A DNA stretch of 64,000 nt, from contig NZ_BDBI01000008.1 of assembly GCF_001612905.1 (NCBI RefSeq), positions 124,001 to 188,000 of the forward strand, in the 5' to 3' direction. Below are positions 61,883 to 64,000 of the stretch, piece by piece. Under the pieces are notes generated by a model. That model saw only the letters and a list, made by a program, of their open reading frames with translations. It was not told where the DNA came from and made no database searches. This DNA is from Nocardia ignorata NBRC 108230 (GTDB taxonomy: Bacteria; Actinomycetota; Actinomycetes; Mycobacteriales; Mycobacteriaceae). Position 1 is the first letter of the stretch. Every line of letters starts with the position of its first letter. The translations under genes were made by a program, and so were the position numbers.

Positions 61883-62758
61883 ATGACGAGCAGGGTGCGA
61901 GTGGCGGCTGTGCAGGCCGAGCCTCGGTGGCTGGATGTGGCCGCCGGCGTCGACCAGGTCATCACGTTGATCGAGGCCGCGTCGGAGCAGGGCGCCCGGT
62001 TGGTCGCCTTCCCCGAGACGTTCATACCCGGTTTCCCATGGTGGATGTGGTTGCGCGCGGTCGAGTGGGACGGCGACATCCTCGCCAGGTACCACGCCAA
62101 TTCGATGACCGTCGACGGCCCCGAGCTGCGCGCGATCCGCTACGCCGCACGCCGCCGAGGCATCCACGTCGGACTCGGCTTCTCCGAGCGAGCCGGGAAC
62201 CGCGTGTTCATGTCCCAGGCGCTGATCGACGATCAGGGCGACATCACCGTCTCCCGCAAGACGCTGCCCACCGCCCTGGAACGCAGCGTGTTCGGCACGG
62301 CGGATGGGCCCGCGCTGCTGCGTGAGACCGCACTCGGCACGATCGGGGCGCTCGGTGGCGCCGACCATTTCCTGTCCGGCGCGTGCGGGGCGATGCAGCG
62401 GGCGGGCGAGCACATCCACCTGGCGTCCTGGCCCGGATTCACGTTCTGCCGCGGTGACACCCGGATCGACGCGGCGGAACTGAGCACCGCTGCCAGCCGC
62501 CGGTACGCGCGGGCGGCTCGCAGCTACCTGCTGGCCCCGACCGCGGTAGTCCCGGTGCGCGGATGGCAGGCCGCGGCGGAGGGCCGCGCTGACGTGCTGC
62601 ACGGGGGCAGCGGTGTCGCCCGGATCCTCGGCCCCGACGGGCACGACCTCGCGATCCCGATGGATCCCGACCAGGAAGGGCTGCTCGTCGCCGACCTCAT
62701 CGTCGCCACCGCGCGCTATCGCCCCGCCTTGCCGTGCGCCGACCGCGCGCTCGCCTGA
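61883..62758 (+). CDS. nitrilase-family protein lacking the catalytic cysteine
   Basis: 291 residues. Catalytic Glu in VAFPETFIPGFPWWMW and catalytic Lys in RKTLPTALERSVFGTADG are present. Where aliphatic nitrilases have CWEH, this protein reads GALGGADHFLSGA: Cys is replaced by Gly and Glu by Asp. The following AMQRAGEHIHLASWPGF is normal. With a good GGAGAGA site before ATG 61883 it is probably expressed, but nitrile hydrolysis should be impossible. It may be a binding or regulatory pseudoenzyme, or decaying. Confidence 0.85.
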   Translation: MTSRVRVAAVQAEPRWLDVAAGVDQVITLIEAASEQGARLVAFPETFIPGFPWWMWLRAVEWDGDILARYHANSMTVDGPELRAIRYAARRRGIHVGLGFSERAGNRVFMSQALIDDQGDITVSRKTLPTALERSVFGTADGPALLRETALGTIGALGGADHFLSGACGAMQRAGEHIHLASWPGFTFCRGDTRIDAAELSTAASRRYARAARSYLLAPTAVVPVRGWQAAAEGRADVLHGGSGVARILGPDGHDLAIPMDPDQEGLLVADLIVATARYRPALPCADRALA

Positions 62759-63091
62759 CAACTCAGCGACACACCCCACGGTCCGCGCGCCTCGGTGCGA
62801 CGACGGCTGAGAAGTTGTCATGGTCGGCCCCGGATGGGACCGGCGAATACCGATAACTTCCGGGTCGGACTGCAGCGCCGTCCATCCATGCGGCGGGTGA
62901 CACTGGCACAGGGGTAGAGATCGGTGCGCGAGACCGGCCCGATGAACCCGCGAGGGCAGTCGATCGCGGAGGTCGCTGTGCTGCTGTTAATCGACCCCGA
63001 TTCGGAGTTGCCATCCGACGAGAAGAGTTTCGCTGGTAGCCGTGGCGAGGATCGGTTGGTTGGCGTGGTCCCGGTGGTACCGGCGAGCGTT
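62759..63091. other. 333-base region without a supported gene
   Basis: Convergent gap between the nitrilase-like gene and the pyridoxamine-oxidase-like gene. Frames here are shadows of no recognisable protein. No clear terminator stem was identified. Confidence 0.35.
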
Positions 63092-63556
63092 CTACTCCAT
63101 CGGAGATCGTCGTGTACCGGAAAGAGGAGTTCGCCAAGCTGCGGGATCGGCAACAGCGAATCTGCGACCGGTCACCGAGGTGGGTACGAGCCGGATGAAA
63201 AAGTTCTTCGCGCCACCCTGCCACGGGGACAGGGGGAGATCCACGGTGTCCATCAGGTCACCGATTTCACGAATCCCTTCAGCGCTCCCTTTGACCACTA
63301 CGCTCCAGGCTTCGTGGGGCTCGGGCAGGTAGCCGTCGACCTCCAACGCGACGCGCGGATTCGACAACGCGGCGGACATCTTCGTACCTGGCGCGGATCT
63401 GAACACGATGGTTCCATGGTCGACCACGTAGTTGAGAGGGAAAATATCCGGGTCGTCGTCCACCGACACGGCGAGGCGGCCTATTTCCTTGGTGCGGAGC
63501 AAGGCCCAGCATTCGTTGACAGCGAGTTCTTCGACTTTCGGGTTGTCGTTTTCCAT
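63092..63556 (-). CDS. pyridoxamine 5'-phosphate oxidase-like (FMN/F420-binding split barrel) protein
   Basis: 154 residues. ECWALLRTKEIGRLAVSVDD, IFPLNYVVDHGTIVFRSAPG and PRVALEVDGYLPEPHEAWSV are the split-barrel motifs of the PPOX class, which bind FMN, F420 or heme-like cofactors. In mycobacteria such genes are often paired with universal stress protein genes in hypoxia regulons; here the universal stress gene lies 72 bases upstream in the same direction. ATG 63556 follows AAAGG. Confidence 0.85.
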   Translation of the reverse strand: MENDNPKVEELAVNECWALLRTKEIGRLAVSVDDDPDIFPLNYVVDHGTIVFRSAPGTKMSAALSNPRVALEVDGYLPEPHEAWSVVVKGSAEGIREIGDLMDTVDLPLSPWQGGAKNFFIRLVPTSVTGRRFAVADPAAWRTPLSGTRRSPME

Positions 63557-63628
63557 TTCGCAGCCTTTCTGTCGTGAACGTCGGCCGATGGTCGTCTTCC
63601 CGCAGGAACACTTCACAGTGTGCTGGAT

Positions 63629-64000
63629 TCAGTCCGGATGCACGACCATGACCGGGCAGTCGGCGTGCTGAACCAACCAGTTGCTGGTGGAACCCAGGAG
63701 CAAGCCGCGGAATCCGCCGCGACCTCGGCTGCCGACCACGAGCAGCTGGGCCGTCTTCGACCACTCGGCCAGCCGTTCGCGTGGCCCGGACACATCGACT
63801 TCGCGACGGACCACGACGTCGGGGTATTTTTCGGACCAACCGGCCAGCCGCTCGGCCAGTAGGGCCTGCTCGGCCGCTTCGAAACCTTCGATCGGCATGT
63901 CGAGGTAGTCGGTGCCGCCGTACTCGCCTCTGGACAGATCGCTCCAGGCGTGGACGGCGACGAGTTCGGTTCGGCGGTGAGATGCTTCGGCGAAGGCGGC
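63629..64000 (-). CDS. universal stress protein, 5' end outside window
   Basis: The last 123 residues are visible; the gene begins beyond the right edge. HAWSDLSRGEYGGTDYLDMP and the ATP-binding GSRGRGGFRGLLLGSTSNWL (GxxG...GS) are from the second UspA domain, ending VQHADCPVMVVHPD. Universal stress proteins bind ATP and support survival in stress or dormancy. It is upstream of the PPOX gene and likely co-transcribed with it. Confidence 0.9.
   Translation of the reverse strand, partial: AAFAEASHRRTELVAVHAWSDLSRGEYGGTDYLDMPIEGFEAAEQALLAERLAGWSEKYPDVVVRREVDVSGPRERLAEWSKTAQLLVVGSRGRGGFRGLLLGSTSNWLVQHADCPVMVVHPD

Noticed and set aside
62924..63577. A 217-codon plus-strand ORF antisense to the PPOX gene
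   Set aside because: The minus-strand PPOX protein is clearly conserved; the plus-strand frame is its shadow, extended into a gap without motifs.
63570..63600. A DosR-like box upstream of the PPOX gene
   Set aside because: Only a partial GGGA/ACC match is seen; the central symmetry of the DosR consensus is missing.

Overview
The window is high-GC actinobacterial DNA with short intergenic gaps, frequent 4-base stop/start overlaps and many GTG starts. An Lsr2 nucleoid protein, a large number of TetR, SDR, acyl-CoA and SRPBCC genes, DUF4189, and hemerythrin and DUF1360 genes suggest a Mycobacteriales genome, most likely Nocardia-like (inference; no rRNA or other phylogenetic marker is present). 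It looks like accessory chromosome: transport, catabolic and regulatory cassettes separated by several decayed genes. No tRNA, rRNA, CRISPR array, prophage or intact insertion sequence was recognised.

Layout. 1-6800: a TetR regulator with a divergent SRPBCC/unknown/SDR operon on one side and SDR plus acyl-CoA synthetase on the other, followed by a secreted lipase; all three promoters carry a TGAAT-nnn-ATTCA palindrome. 6897-7860: relics of a CYP102-like P450 and a VOC protein. 7903-12171: Lsr2, SDR, cyclase, a tiny ORF, an unknown gene and an epimerase. 12653-15560: a tightly coupled hemerythrin/SRPBCC/zinc-alcohol dehydrogenase/DUF1360 operon ending at a strong bidirectional terminator. 15749-21933: MFS pump with a small relic ORF, an XRE-cupin regulator, a secreted protein, a signal-less ABC-type binding protein, EamA transporter and phosphotransferase. 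22007-25969: an XRE-TetR fusion regulator facing an acyl-CoA dehydrogenase/phosphotransferase/SDR operon. 26198-31292: two MFS-TetR drug-efflux cassettes in opposite orientation, separated by two NTF2-like genes. 31631-35239: an FAD oxidoreductase abutting the decayed remains of a peptide/nickel ABC transporter. 35523-42484: DUF4189 protein, Fsr-like MFS with divergent AraC regulator, membrane protein, copper chaperone with Dyp-type peroxidase, and a frameshifted nucleotidyltransferase.

42543-54785 is the most interesting block: a self-contained catabolic island with a flavin monooxygenase divergent from a RidA/DUF1028/M20 amidohydrolase/aspartase operon, LysR and TetR regulators, an NCS1 permease, an aldehyde dehydrogenase and a large trimethylamine-dehydrogenase-like flavoprotein. 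Shared inverted repeats tie its promoters together. It looks like an uptake-to-fumarate route for an unidentified nitrogenous, possibly N-methylated, compound.

55089-64000: a MEDS-domain partner-switching pair, a secreted glycoside hydrolase with a bulb-lectin domain, remnants of IS5-type and IS630-type transposases and of two alpha/beta hydrolases around an ABC-F protein with two possible leader peptides, a nitrilase homologue that has lost its catalytic cysteine, and at the right edge a pyridoxamine-oxidase-like protein and a universal stress protein.
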